Below are positions 33,043-42,106 of a stretch of DNA of 64,000 nucleotides, piece after piece; position 1 is the first letter of the stretch; every line of letters begins with the position of its first letter. A program made the translations under genes and the position numbers. Source of the DNA: an uncultured Oscillospiraceae bacterium (lineage in GTDB: Bacteria; Bacillota; Clostridia; Oscillospirales; Acutalibacteraceae); the NCBI GenBank assembly GCA_900543395.1, contig UQQT01000003.1, forward strand, positions 21,807 to 85,806. The letters are read 5' to 3'. The notes below the pieces were generated by a model. That model saw only the letters and a list, made by a program, of their open reading frames with translations. It was not told where the DNA came from and searched no databases.

Positions 33043-34917
33043 TTATTCTTCGCTTAAATTCATCCATTCCTCATACAGAAGTTCCTGCTGTTTTGTTAAT
33101 TCATCGAGGCGGGATGTGAGGGCGAGGATGGATTCGTAATCGGACGAGCTTTCGTCGAGCTGATTTTGAATATCCTCTTTTTGTACATCGAGTTCGGCGA
33201 TGGACTGTTCGAGTTTTTTTATTTTTGTCTGACGTTTCCTTTGTGCGCTTTCGCGTTCTTTTCTTAACTGATATTCGTTGACTTTCTTTTCCGCGGGGGC
33301 TTTTGCGGTCTGTTCGGACATTACTTTATTGACATAATCATCGTAATTACCATCAAACGGTTCTATATTCGTACCGTCAAACGCCAATATTTTTGTCGCA
33401 AGCCGGTTTATAAAATAACGGTCGTGCGAAACGCAAAGCATTGTGCCGTCGTAATTTTCGAGCGCGTCCTCAAGAACCTCTCTCGATTCTATATCGAGAT
33501 GATTCGTAGGCTCGTCGAGAATAAGAAGATTCGGGTGTGAGAACGACAGCTCAAGCAGCGCGACTCTCGCCCGTTCGCCTCCGCTTAATTCGCTCATCAA
33601 TTTATTGATGTCGTCGCCTCTGAAAAGAAATCCCGCAAGATATCCGCGAAGCTGTGTTATCGTAAAATTCGGAAAACGGTCGTATACCTCCTGCAAAACG
33701 CTTTTTGGAAGATTTAATCCGCGCTGTTCCTGGTCGTAATAGCCGGGCTTTACGTTCGCGCCGAATTTCGAATAACCCTTATCGGGGTAAACTCTGCCGA
33801 TAAGCGATTTTAAAAGCGTCGATTTTCCGCATCCGTTGGGACCTATCAGAAATACGCGTTCGCCCTTTCTGATATCGAGCGTTACGTTTTTGAAAAGAGT
33901 TTTGCCGTCATAGCTTTTTTCAAGCGAATCGGCGATTATAACCTCGTTTCCGCTCTCTGAATTAACGGAAAAGTCAAGCTTCATAACGGGGATATTCGCG
34001 TCCGTTTCGGGCAGGTCGTCCTTTAAGCGTTCGATCTGCTTTTCCTTGCTTGCGATTGTTATGTAATTTCTCTCCTGATTAAAACGCTTTTGCTGTTCGA
34101 TGATGCCCTCAATGCGCTTAATCTCTTTCATTTGATTGTCGAATCGGCGTTTGTCGGATAAAATCTGCTCGTCACGCAGTTTGATATACTGCGAGTAATT
34201 ACCCTTGCGGATTGAAATTTTTTTGTGCCGAATCTCCATTGTCTTATTCGTTACCTTGTCGAGAAAGTAACGGTCATGGGAGATGATAATAGCCGTGCCG
34301 TTGTATTTTTTTAAGAAATCCTCGAGCCATTCGACACTTTTTATATCAAGGTGGTTTGTCGGTTCGTCGAGCAGAATTAAATTTGCGTCCGATAAAAGAA
34401 GCTTGCCGAGACTTAATTTTGTTCTCTGTCCACCGCTTAAATCACGTACGGATTTATTAAAGTCCGATTCGCCGAAGCCGAGACCGATAAGCGTTGACCT
34501 GCCCATTGAACGGAAAGTAAGCCCGCCGTCGGACTGAAATTTTTCCGTAAGCGCGCTCTGCTTTTCTATAAGCTCGGGCGATGGATTCCTTTCAATTTCG
34601 GAATGTAATGCTTCAAGCTCGCTTTCGATTCTGAAAAGCGGAGCGTAAACGGTCATTAATTCGTCGGAAACGGTTTTATCGCTGTCTGCGCACGCGAACT
34701 GCTCGGCAAAGCCCGTTTTCGTATTTTTAGAGAGAAAAAGACTGCCCGAATTCGGCTCGTATTCTCCGCATATTAATTTGAAAAGCGTTGTTTTACCCGT
34801 GCCGTTGGCTCCGATAAGTCCGACGCGGTCGTTTTCCTCAATGTCGAACGCTGCCGAGGAAAAAAGCGTCGAATCAAGAAATCCGAACGTGAGGTCGTAT
34901 GCGTTGATGACTGACAT
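33043..34917 (-). CDS. ABC-F family ATPase (ribosome-associated type)
   Basis: 624 residues, soluble, with two ABC domains in one chain and no membrane segments. Walker A motifs are GANGTGKTT (about residue 36) and GPNGCGKST (about 360). Signature motifs are VRDLSGGQRTKLSLGKLL and MSELSGGERARVALLEL, and both have DEPTNHLDI. Between them is the linker of charged helices typical of ABC-F proteins (about 235-310). A C-terminal coiled coil covers about 550-624. Closest in character to the YdiF/YfmR group, which act on ribosomes in translation rather than transport. manA ends 3 bases upstream, so the two form one minus-strand operon. Confidence 0.92.
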   Translation of the reverse strand: MSVINAYDLTFGFLDSTLFSSAAFDIEENDRVGLIGANGTGKTTLFKLICGEYEPNSGSLFLSKNTKTGFAEQFACADSDKTVSDELMTVYAPLFRIESELEALHSEIERNPSPELIEKQSALTEKFQSDGGLTFRSMGRSTLIGLGFGESDFNKSVRDLSGGQRTKLSLGKLLLSDANLILLDEPTNHLDIKSVEWLEDFLKKYNGTAIIISHDRYFLDKVTNKTMEIRHKKISIRKGNYSQYIKLRDEQILSDKRRFDNQMKEIKRIEGIIEQQKRFNQERNYITIASKEKQIERLKDDLPETDANIPVMKLDFSVNSESGNEVIIADSLEKSYDGKTLFKNVTLDIRKGERVFLIGPNGCGKSTLLKSLIGRVYPDKGYSKFGANVKPGYYDQEQRGLNLPKSVLQEVYDRFPNFTITQLRGYLAGFLFRGDDINKLMSELSGGERARVALLELSFSHPNLLILDEPTNHLDIESREVLEDALENYDGTMLCVSHDRYFINRLATKILAFDGTNIEPFDGNYDDYVNKVMSEQTAKAPAEKKVNEYQLRKERESAQRKRQTKIKKLEQSIAELDVQKEDIQNQLDESSSDYESILALTSRLDELTKQQELLYEEWMNLSEE

Positions 34918-34920
34918 AAT

Positions 34921-35886
34921 TTAAACGCGTGTAAGAAGAAATTTTACGTTTCCGTTAACTGTGAATTCACCGTCACCTGCGGGAACGAACACGCTTGATC
35001 CTTTCGTGATTTTAAGCTTTTCGCCGGAGGAAACGAACTCTCCGTTTCCGTCGAGAATAAGGAGTGAAACGAACGAAGCATCGTCCGCATTATCCGTATA
35101 TGACTTTGTAACTTCAATGTCTGTCATATTGAAGAATTTGCACGAGCATAAAAGACGGGACGAGTATCCGTCTAAAATCTTTTTTTCACCCTCAGGGTTA
35201 AGCGAACGCGAGGGCTTTTCGCATTTTGTAACGTCTATGGACTGCTTTATGTGAAGCTGTCGGGGCTTTCCGTCAAGTCCCGGGCGGTTATAGTCGTATA
35301 CTCTGTAAGTCGTGTTACAGCTCTGCTGAACCTCGGCTAAAAGTATGCCGGCTCCTATAGCGTGAAGCGTTCCCGCCTCAATCAGAGCGACGTCACCGGG
35401 CTTTACCTTTACGCGGTTTACGTAGTCAAGAAGTGTCGAATCTTTAATACTGTTTTCAAACTGCTCTTTTGTTATATTCTCTTTAAATCCGTATATAAGC
35501 TCCGCGCCCTCGTCACAGTCGATTATGTACCACGCCTCGGTTTTGCCGTGCGTTTCCTTTTCGTGCGCTCTTGCATACTCGTCGTCGGGGTGAACCTGAA
35601 CCGACAGCTTGTCCGCGGCGTCGATTAGCTTAATAAGAATAGGGAAGTCCTCGATATTTTCACAGTGAGCTCCGAGACATTTTCTGCCGAGCTTATTTAT
35701 GACGGATGATAATTTTTCGCCCTTATATTCGCCCGAAGCGACGACCGATTCGCCGTCGGGGTGACATGAGAGCGACCATGCCTCGGCTACCGAATCATAC
35801 CCGCTCTCCGTATTAAAATCTCTTTTTAATCTTTTTCCGCCCCAAATAGTCTGTTTTGTCGCGGGAGTAAGTAAAAATGCAGACAT
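34921..35886 (-). CDS. manA: Mannose-6-phosphate isomerase, class I
   Basis: Zinc enzyme interconverting mannose-6-phosphate and fructose-6-phosphate. 321 residues, the short Firmicute form. Zinc ligands are visible in LSVQVHPDDEYA and HGKTEAWYI; the third block is AGTLHAIGAG. TIWGGKRL at the start and TYRVYDYNRPGLDGKPR near residue 210 are typical. SD GGAGG lies before ATG 35886 on the minus strand. First gene of the unit with the ABC-F gene. It would feed mannose, or fucosylated and mannosylated glycan sugars, into glycolysis. Confidence 0.95.
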   Translation of the reverse strand: MSAFLLTPATKQTIWGGKRLKRDFNTESGYDSVAEAWSLSCHPDGESVVASGEYKGEKLSSVINKLGRKCLGAHCENIEDFPILIKLIDAADKLSVQVHPDDEYARAHEKETHGKTEAWYIIDCDEGAELIYGFKENITKEQFENSIKDSTLLDYVNRVKVKPGDVALIEAGTLHAIGAGILLAEVQQSCNTTYRVYDYNRPGLDGKPRQLHIKQSIDVTKCEKPSRSLNPEGEKKILDGYSSRLLCSCKFFNMTDIEVTKSYTDNADDASFVSLLILDGNGEFVSSGEKLKITKGSSVFVPAGDGEFTVNGNVKFLLTRV

Positions 35887-35955
35887 TTTTCAGTCCTCCG
35901 TTTTATATTATAAAATAAAAATTCATAATATATTATATCAGATAACCGTTTATTG

Positions 35956-36141
35956 TCAATCCGTCATTTCGCAGTCGAAACGGTCTTTCAAAATTTTATT
36001 TTTACACCCCTTGCAGTAGTCTCTGTTGAGACATTTTAATGACCGTTTGCCGTTATAATAAGTCGTTTCCTCCAAAACAATGTTTTTGTCAAGCACGCTG
36101 CAATACTGTACTATCGCTTTCGAATGGCTGTTCATATTCAT
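35956..36141 (-). CDS. Small Cys-rich protein (61 aa), unknown
   Basis: Starts at ATG 36141 with AGAGAGGAG upstream on the minus strand. It has five cysteines: one in VQYCSVLDK, then KCLNRDYCKGCKNK and FDCEM. The pattern CSxLDKNIVLEE followed by a C-terminal Cys cluster suggests a small metal-binding protein. I have no name for it. It is divergent from the BofA-like gene and upstream of manA on the same strand (69-base gap). Confidence 0.6.
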   Translation of the reverse strand: MNMNSHSKAIVQYCSVLDKNIVLEETTYYNGKRSLKCLNRDYCKGCKNKILKDRFDCEMTD

Positions 36142-36276
36142 AATACCGACGCTCCTCTCTTTAATATTATATTCATTTTTTTAATTGTTAAACAGCTTCG
36201 GTCAAGCCGAATTTAAAGTAATAAATTTGTTTGTCCTTATCATATATTTTTACAGTAAACGAAAGGAAGATTCTCA

Positions 36277-36525
36277 ATGATATTTATGTATACCGCCGCG
36301 GCGATAGGTGCCGCCGCAATACTTTGCGCGCATATAAAAAGCGGAAGATTTCTTGTCGGGATTTTATTGTCCGCGTTACAGGGAGTCGCAGTTCTGTACG
36401 GCGTGAATCTGATAGGATGCCTTCTGAACGTACATATAAACGTAAATGCGTTTTCGCTGATATTCAGCGCGGTTACGGGCACGCCGGGTGTAATACTGCT
36501 TTTAATTGCGGATATATTTATGTAA
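36277..36525 (+). CDS. BofA-like integral membrane protein
   Basis: 82 residues, almost entirely hydrophobic, with two or three membrane segments. The C-terminal pattern INVNAFSLIFSAVTGTPGVI matches the BofA signature (a conserved Asn, then Gly-x-Pro-Gly). BofA inhibits the SpoIVFB protease and so delays pro-sigma-K processing in sporulation. This agrees with spoIVB and sigF elsewhere in the window. SD AAGGAAG precedes ATG 36277. It is directly followed by the ligA promoter. The BofA family assignment is likely; the exact role is inferred. Confidence 0.75.
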   Translation: MIFMYTAAAIGAAAILCAHIKSGRFLVGILLSALQGVAVLYGVNLIGCLLNVHINVNAFSLIFSAVTGTPGVILLLIADIFM

Positions 36526-36530
36526 TAAGA

Positions 36531-36559
36531 TTGCTAAGTTTAAATTTATGTGTTAAAAT
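36531..36559 (+). promoter_or_regulatory. Promoter for ligA
   Basis: TTGCTA (36531-36536), 17 bases, TAAAAT (36554-36559) with TG just upstream. Confidence 0.65.
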
Positions 36560-36590
36560 ATTACCGATAATATATCGGAGGTATTATACC

Positions 36591-38570
36591 GTGGATTTGA
36601 TATTCGCTCAAAAGAGAGCAAAGGAATTGAGAGATACTCTCAATTATCACATATATAAATATTACGTTGAAAACGACAACGAAATTTCAGACGACGAGTA
36701 CGACAAATTAATGCGCGAGCTTGAAGAGATCGAAAGTATTTACCCCGCGCTGAAAACGCCCGATTCGCCCACGTCGAGAGTCGGCGGAAGCGTTGACGGG
36801 CAGTTCGAAAGCGTAAGGCATCCCGTCAGAATGGAGAGCCTGCAGGACGCGTTCAGTTATGACGAAATGAGGGATTTCGACCGCAGGGTAAAGGCTGTAT
36901 GTCCGAATGCAAAATACGTCGTAGAGCCTAAAATCGACGGACTTTCCGTATCTCTCGAATACAGGGATTCCGTATTCACTTTAGGTTCAACGCGCGGAGA
37001 CGGCGATGTCGGCGAAAATGTAACGGCGAATCTGAGAACCGTGCGTTCGATTCCGTTGAGAATTAAAGAGGATCTGACACTGCTTGAGGTAAGGGGCGAG
37101 ACGTACATGCCCCGCTCGGTATTTGCCGAGCTTGTCGCAAAACAGGACGCGGACGGAGAGAAGCCGTTTAAGAACCCGAGGAACGCCGCGGCGGGAAGCT
37201 TGAGACAGAAGGATCCGAAGGTTACATCTAAGCGTATGCTTGATATATTCGTATTCAATATACAGAGAATAGAGGGCAAAACGCTTACGTCGCATAAGGA
37301 ATCCCTTGATTATATAAAGTCGCTCGGATTCAAGACCGTTCCGTTTTATACGCTGTGCGATACGATTGAAGAGGCTCTTGACGAAATAAAGAGAATAGGC
37401 GAAATAAGAAATACTTTATCGTTCGACATAGACGGCGCTGTAGTAAAGGTAAACGATTTTTCCGACAGGGAAAAGCTCGGCAGTACGGCGAAGTTCCCCA
37501 AATGGGCGGCGGCGTTTAAATATCCGCCCGAGGAAAAGGAAGCTACGCTTCTCGATATTGAAATTACAGTCGGCAGGACGGGCGTCCTCACCCCGACAGC
37601 CGTATTTACCCCGGTACTGCTTGCCGGAAGCACCGTCGAGCGTGCGACTCTTCACAATGAGGATTATATAAAAGAAAAAGGACTTTGCATAGGCGACAGA
37701 GTAATTGTCAGAAAAGCGGGGGATATTATACCCGAAATTTTAAAGGTTTCTTATCATAATCCGGATTCGTCCGAATTTAAAATGCCGTCGGTCTGTCCCG
37801 CGTGCAAAAACCCCGTCGTCAGAGAAGGGGGAGAAGCCGCCGTTCGGTGCGTAAATCCCGAATGTCCCGCGCAGACGGTCAGAAATTTAATACATTTCTG
37901 CTCCCGTGACGCGATGGATATAGAGGGTATGGGCGAAGCGAACGTCGAGCTGTTCGTAAAAAAAGGACTTATAAATGGAATATACGATATATATACTCTT
38001 AAAAGCCGGGATATAACCGCTCTCGACGGATTCAAGGAAAAGTCGGCGCAGAATATAATCAACGCAATCGAGAAATCCAAAACAAAGGGACTTGCATGTT
38101 TCCTTTACGCATTAGGAATACGGCACATAGGACAGAAGGCCGGAAAGCTTATATGTACTAAATATAAGAATATTACCGACGTAATGAATGCGAGCGCGGA
38201 GGACTTTATGACGATAGACGGATTCGGCGAAATTATGGCGCAGAGCGTCGCTGAATTTATGTCAAGACCGGGAACACGCGATTTAATAGAAAAGCTGTCC
38301 GCACTCGGGATCGATATGACGGCGGAGGATTCCGTTACCGATACGAGATTTGCGGGACAGACGTTCGTTCTGACAGGTACTCTCGAAAAATATACAAGAG
38401 ACGAGGCGAGCGGGATTATAGAAAAATTCGGCGGTAAAACGTCGTCGTCAGTTTCGAAGAAAACGTCGTATGTTCTTGCAGGCGAGGCTGCCGGAAGTAA
38501 ATTAAAAAAAGCGAACGACCTCGGCGTTAAAGTAATAAGCGAGGACGAGTTCGAAGAAATGTGCAGATAA
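36591..38570 (+). CDS. ligA: NAD-dependent DNA ligase
   Basis: Seals nicks in replication and repair using NAD. 659 residues from GTG 36591, with GGAGG at 36577-36581. A longer in-frame reading back to 36231 overlaps the BofA-like gene and is rejected. Domains in order: Ia (YHIYKYYVENDNEIS); adenylation with Lys114 in VEPKIDGLSV; OB fold; zinc finger (CPACKNP, then CVNPECP); HhH repeats; and a C-terminal BRCT (about 585-659, GQTFVLTGTLEKYTRDEA). All essential motifs are present. Confidence 0.97.
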   Translation: MDLIFAQKRAKELRDTLNYHIYKYYVENDNEISDDEYDKLMRELEEIESIYPALKTPDSPTSRVGGSVDGQFESVRHPVRMESLQDAFSYDEMRDFDRRVKAVCPNAKYVVEPKIDGLSVSLEYRDSVFTLGSTRGDGDVGENVTANLRTVRSIPLRIKEDLTLLEVRGETYMPRSVFAELVAKQDADGEKPFKNPRNAAAGSLRQKDPKVTSKRMLDIFVFNIQRIEGKTLTSHKESLDYIKSLGFKTVPFYTLCDTIEEALDEIKRIGEIRNTLSFDIDGAVVKVNDFSDREKLGSTAKFPKWAAAFKYPPEEKEATLLDIEITVGRTGVLTPTAVFTPVLLAGSTVERATLHNEDYIKEKGLCIGDRVIVRKAGDIIPEILKVSYHNPDSSEFKMPSVCPACKNPVVREGGEAAVRCVNPECPAQTVRNLIHFCSRDAMDIEGMGEANVELFVKKGLINGIYDIYTLKSRDITALDGFKEKSAQNIINAIEKSKTKGLACFLYALGIRHIGQKAGKLICTKYKNITDVMNASAEDFMTIDGFGEIMAQSVAEFMSRPGTRDLIEKLSALGIDMTAEDSVTDTRFAGQTFVLTGTLEKYTRDEASGIIEKFGGKTSSSVSKKTSYVLAGEAAGSKLKKANDLGVKVISEDEFEEMCR

Positions 38571-38641
38571 TTGATTAAAGAAAATCTGTAAGGACTGTCG
38601 CATTCAGATGCAGAAAGCGTCGATCCTGAATATAAATGAAG

Positions 38642-38674
38642 AAGTCCCGGGGGATAGTGTCCGGGACTTTTCTT
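38642..38674 (+). terminator. Terminator after ligA
   Basis: AAGTCCCGG (38642-38650) pairs with CCGGGACTT (38661-38669), followed by TTCTT. Confidence 0.8.
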
Positions 38675-38866
38675 CATGTAAACTTGAAAGAGGTAGGGTA
38701 TATATAGTATATAGAAACTTGCAATTGTTTGACTGTGATTAAAGTATATTCCAAGTTTCTTGAAATTGTCTTAAAAACGAAAATGAAATAAAATACATAA
38801 ATTGTGCATATTTAAGATTAAATAAATCTTTTGTGTCTATAATCCCGATGAACGGAGGAGATAATT
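38675..38866 (+). promoter_or_regulatory. Upstream region of the ABC-2 operon
   Basis: 192 AT-rich bases without a gene. A consensus TATAAT (38838-38843) lies 24 bases before the TTG start, but no good -35 is present (nearest TTTAAG at 38811, too far away). No leader structure is seen. Confidence 0.4.
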
Positions 38867-39808
38867 TTGGTAGAAGTAAAAAATCTGACTAAAAAATACG
38901 GCTCGTTTACGGCTGTGGAGGATTTAAGCTTTACTGTCGAAAACGGGTGTATTTACGGTCTGCTCGGACCCAACGGCGCGGGCAAATCCACAACCATGAA
39001 CATCATGACGGGATGCCTTGCCTCAACGGAGGGTCAGGTGCTGATTGACGGAAAGGATATTTTCGAGGACGCGACAGAGGCAAAAAAGAAAATAGGATAT
39101 CTGCCCGAAATTCCGCCTTTGTACCCTGATATGACGGTTACGGAGTATTTAAGATTCGTCGGACGCGCGAAGGGGTTAAAGGGTGAGGAATTAAAAAAAG
39201 CAACAGAAGAGTCGTGCGAAAAAACGGGACTTAACGAGAAAAAGCAGAGCCTTATAAAGAATCTCTCGAAAGGTTTTAAACAGAGAGTCGGAATAGCGCA
39301 GGCAATTATCGCAAAGCCCGACGTCGTTATTCTCGACGAGCCGACGGTAGGACTCGACCCGATACAGATAACGGAGATAAGAGATTTGATAAGAGAACTC
39401 GGAAAGGAGCACACCGTTATTATTTCGAGTCATATTCTCTCGGAAATCAGCACGATGTGCGACCATATACTTATCATCTCGCGCGGAAAGCTCGTCGCTT
39501 CCGATACGCCCGACGCACTGTATGAAAAATTTGCATCAAAGTCAAAGCTTGATATCGTCATAAAAGGCGGACGGGAGACGGTGCCGAAAATTCTCTCGTC
39601 GATTCCGCATTTAAAAAGCGTTACGGTAACGAAGAATCAGAACGAAAACGAGGGAGATAAATATGTTTTGCTTACCGAAAACGGCGAGGACGTAAGAGAA
39701 AAAGTATTTTCATTACTAAAAGATACGGACTGCTCGGTTCTGGAAATGAAGCTTGTCACTCCCACGCTCGAGGACGTATTTATAACTCTTACATCGGAGG
39801 CAAAATGA
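38867..39808 (+). CDS. ABC transporter ATP-binding protein
   Basis: 313 residues. Walker A is GPNGAGKSTTMN, the Q-loop region is IGYLPEIPPLYPDMTV, the signature is NLSKGFKQRVGIAQ, and Walker B is VVILDEPTVGLDP. The C-terminal 90 residues are a small extra domain common in ABC-2 exporters. The start is TTG 38867, 6 bases after GGAGGAG. First of four overlapping genes with a permease, a GldG-like protein and a DUF4340 protein. The arrangement matches the Gld-type ABC sets (gldA/F/G in Bacteroidetes), but in Firmicutes its cargo is unknown. Confidence 0.93.
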   Translation: MVEVKNLTKKYGSFTAVEDLSFTVENGCIYGLLGPNGAGKSTTMNIMTGCLASTEGQVLIDGKDIFEDATEAKKKIGYLPEIPPLYPDMTVTEYLRFVGRAKGLKGEELKKATEESCEKTGLNEKKQSLIKNLSKGFKQRVGIAQAIIAKPDVVILDEPTVGLDPIQITEIRDLIRELGKEHTVIISSHILSEISTMCDHILIISRGKLVASDTPDALYEKFASKSKLDIVIKGGRETVPKILSSIPHLKSVTVTKNQNENEGDKYVLLTENGEDVREKVFSLLKDTDCSVLEMKLVTPTLEDVFITLTSEAK

Positions 39809-39809
39809 T

Positions 39810-40676
39810 ATGAATGCTGTATTTATTAAAGAAATAAAATCATACTATACCTCGATTACGGGCTATATTACAACGGCAATAATGATGCTCATATCGGGAA
39901 TTTACATTTACGCTATAAATGCAGAGGGTGCTTCCGGCGATTTTTCTTCTACGTTCGTAAACATGGCGTTTATTTATTTTATAGTTCTTATCCCGCTTAT
40001 CACAATGAAAACATTTGCAGAGGAAAAGAAGCAGAAAACCGATCAGCTCCTTTATTCTCTGCCGGTTAAATCGTCGGGAGTCGTACTCGGCAAATTTTTA
40101 TCCTGCTGTACGGTTACGGCTGTGCCGGTCGTTCTTATGGGATTATATCCGCTGATTTTCTCCGCGTACGGAAATGTTAACTTCCTAAGCGCATATTCTG
40201 CTTTATTCGGCTTCTTCATGCTCGGAGCGTCGCTCATTTCGATAGGAATGTTTTTTTCATCCCTTACCGAAAGCCAGGTAGTTTCGGCGATAATTACACT
40301 CGTATTTATACTTCTCGGCGAGCTTCTGCCGTCGCTTTCGGAGTATATTTCATCTAACGCAATAGCCGGCGCGGTCGTATTTATGGCAATGGGTCTGTTC
40401 GTCGGTTTTATCGTTTATTTTCTTACGAAAAATACGGTTATCGGTCTTTCGACGGCTGTTGTTATAGACCTTGCGATTGCGGTAATTTATATAGTTAAAA
40501 AAGAATGGCTGGAGGGACTTCTCCCGTCGATAGCCGAAAAGCTCTCGCTGTTTTCACGCTTTAACGATTTTTCAAGCGGAGTTTTCGATTTAACGTCGAT
40601 ATTCTTCTTTATATCCGTTACCTGCGTATTTTTATTCCTTACGGTACAGTCCGTTGAGAAAAAGAGGTGGTCGTGA
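39810..40676 (+). CDS. ABC-2 type permease (GldF-like)
   Basis: 288 residues with six predicted membrane segments. It opens with FIKEIKSYYTSITGYITTAI, followed by the TMKTFAEEKKQKTDQLLYSLP loop typical of GldF/NosY-type ABC-2 permeases. It lies 1 base after the ATPase and ends in a TGATG overlap with the next gene. It forms the membrane channel of the exporter. Confidence 0.9.
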   Translation: MNAVFIKEIKSYYTSITGYITTAIMMLISGIYIYAINAEGASGDFSSTFVNMAFIYFIVLIPLITMKTFAEEKKQKTDQLLYSLPVKSSGVVLGKFLSCCTVTAVPVVLMGLYPLIFSAYGNVNFLSAYSALFGFFMLGASLISIGMFFSSLTESQVVSAIITLVFILLGELLPSLSEYISSNAIAGAVVFMAMGLFVGFIVYFLTKNTVIGLSTAVVIDLAIAVIYIVKKEWLEGLLPSIAEKLSLFSRFNDFSSGVFDLTSIFFFISVTCVFLFLTVQSVEKKRWS

Positions 40677-42106
40677 TGAGTGAGGAGAAAAAGAGCAAGA
40701 TGAAAAATATGCGTAAATCATTTTCGACAAGGTACGTTAAGGTCGGCGGTTATTCCGCGGCGGCTTCTGCCGTTGTCATCGTAATAGCGATAGTTTTAAA
40801 TCTCATTGTCGGCGCGATGCCGGAGAGAATAACAAAGCTAGATGTTTCGGCGAATAAAATATACTCGCTGTCAAAACAGACGAAGCAGATAGTTTCAGAC
40901 CTTGATAAGGACGTTGAAATTTATTACTATACTTCGTCCGATTCGACGATAAAGTATGTCGAGACTCTTATTTCAAAGATAACCGCTCTTAATTCGAAGG
41001 TTAAAAGCGAGACTGTAGATTCCGACGTTGAGCCGACGTTCTGCGAGCAGTTTACGTCGGATACCGTTCAGCCCGGAAGCGTTATCGTAAAATGCGGGGA
41101 TAAAATAAAAATCATAACCTCCGAGGATTTGATAACGTACGAGGCGGGTTCTTATCAGAATTATATCTACTATTTACAGCAGTACGGATATAATACGAAC
41201 GTATACTTTAACGGCGAATTAAGCCTTATAAACGCCATAGATTACGTAACGAGCGACAAAACGTATAAGGTCTGCTTTATAAATTATAACGACAGCGACT
41301 GCTCGCTGTTGAAAAACGCGCTTGAACAGGAAAATATAGAAACGAACGAAGTCGACCCTGCCGAAACGGATATAGCTTCAGATATAAACTGCGCGGTTCT
41401 CTCCGTTTCGACAAGCGATATAAGCGACGCGGTGTATAATAAGCTTGCCGAATTTATAAACGGCGGAGGTAAAATTTACGTAGAGGTTGACTCGTCGCTT
41501 ACCGATACGGGAAACACCGAGAGACTTCTTTCTTTGCTCGGCGTTAAACTCTCCGATTCTGTAATTCACGAAACGCAGAACAGCAGAACGTTCAGTAAGG
41601 GCGACACATATCTCTGCCCGATATTCGACGAGGAACACCCGATAGTTTATCCGTTCGGCGGACTCGACATGTACTCGTGCATTCAGGATTCGAAAGCCGT
41701 TATAAACGACAGTAAAGACAATATAACTTTTTCGCCCCTGTTAAAGACATCGTCAAAGGCGTATACCTCGTCCGAGGATGAAAAGAGCGAGCTTTACCCC
41801 GCCGTGGCGGTTCAGAATTCCGCAACAGGCTCTGACGCAGTTATATTCGGAACGAATAAACTTATGGATTCGACTCTTACCTCGCAGTTCAGTCTTAATA
41901 TTGATTTATTCAAAAACAGTATAAGCTGGCTTTGCGATAAGGAGAATTCGATAAGCGTTCACGCGAAGGCTCTTTCGACCGAATCAAAGCTTACGTTCGG
42001 TTCGGATTCATTCAACACCGCGTTCAGAGTCATAATGCTTGTCATAGTTCCCGCGGCGATAATTATATGCGGAGTCGCGGTATGGTATAAGAGGAGGAGC
42101 CGTTGA
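40676..42106 (+). CDS. GldG-like membrane-anchored extracellular protein
   Basis: 476 residues. An N-terminal membrane segment (AASAVVIVIAIVLNLIVGA) is followed by a large outside domain starting at KLDVSANKIYSLSKQT, the usual opening of GldG/ABC-associated proteins. It ends with a membrane segment (VIMLVIVPAAIIICGVAVW) and a short basic tail. The middle has VEIYYYTSSD and a GGGKIYVEVD stretch. ATG 40676 overlaps the permease stop. Probably part of the transporter complex as its exposed partner. Confidence 0.85.
   Translation: MSEEKKSKMKNMRKSFSTRYVKVGGYSAAASAVVIVIAIVLNLIVGAMPERITKLDVSANKIYSLSKQTKQIVSDLDKDVEIYYYTSSDSTIKYVETLISKITALNSKVKSETVDSDVEPTFCEQFTSDTVQPGSVIVKCGDKIKIITSEDLITYEAGSYQNYIYYLQQYGYNTNVYFNGELSLINAIDYVTSDKTYKVCFINYNDSDCSLLKNALEQENIETNEVDPAETDIASDINCAVLSVSTSDISDAVYNKLAEFINGGGKIYVEVDSSLTDTGNTERLLSLLGVKLSDSVIHETQNSRTFSKGDTYLCPIFDEEHPIVYPFGGLDMYSCIQDSKAVINDSKDNITFSPLLKTSSKAYTSSEDEKSELYPAVAVQNSATGSDAVIFGTNKLMDSTLTSQFSLNIDLFKNSISWLCDKENSISVHAKALSTESKLTFGSDSFNTAFRVIMLVIVPAAIIICGVAVWYKRRSR

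Noticed and set aside
36231..36590. 120-codon N-terminal extension of LigA
   Set aside because: It overlaps the BofA-like gene and the ligA promoter; GTG 36591 has GGAGG and gives the normal LigA start.
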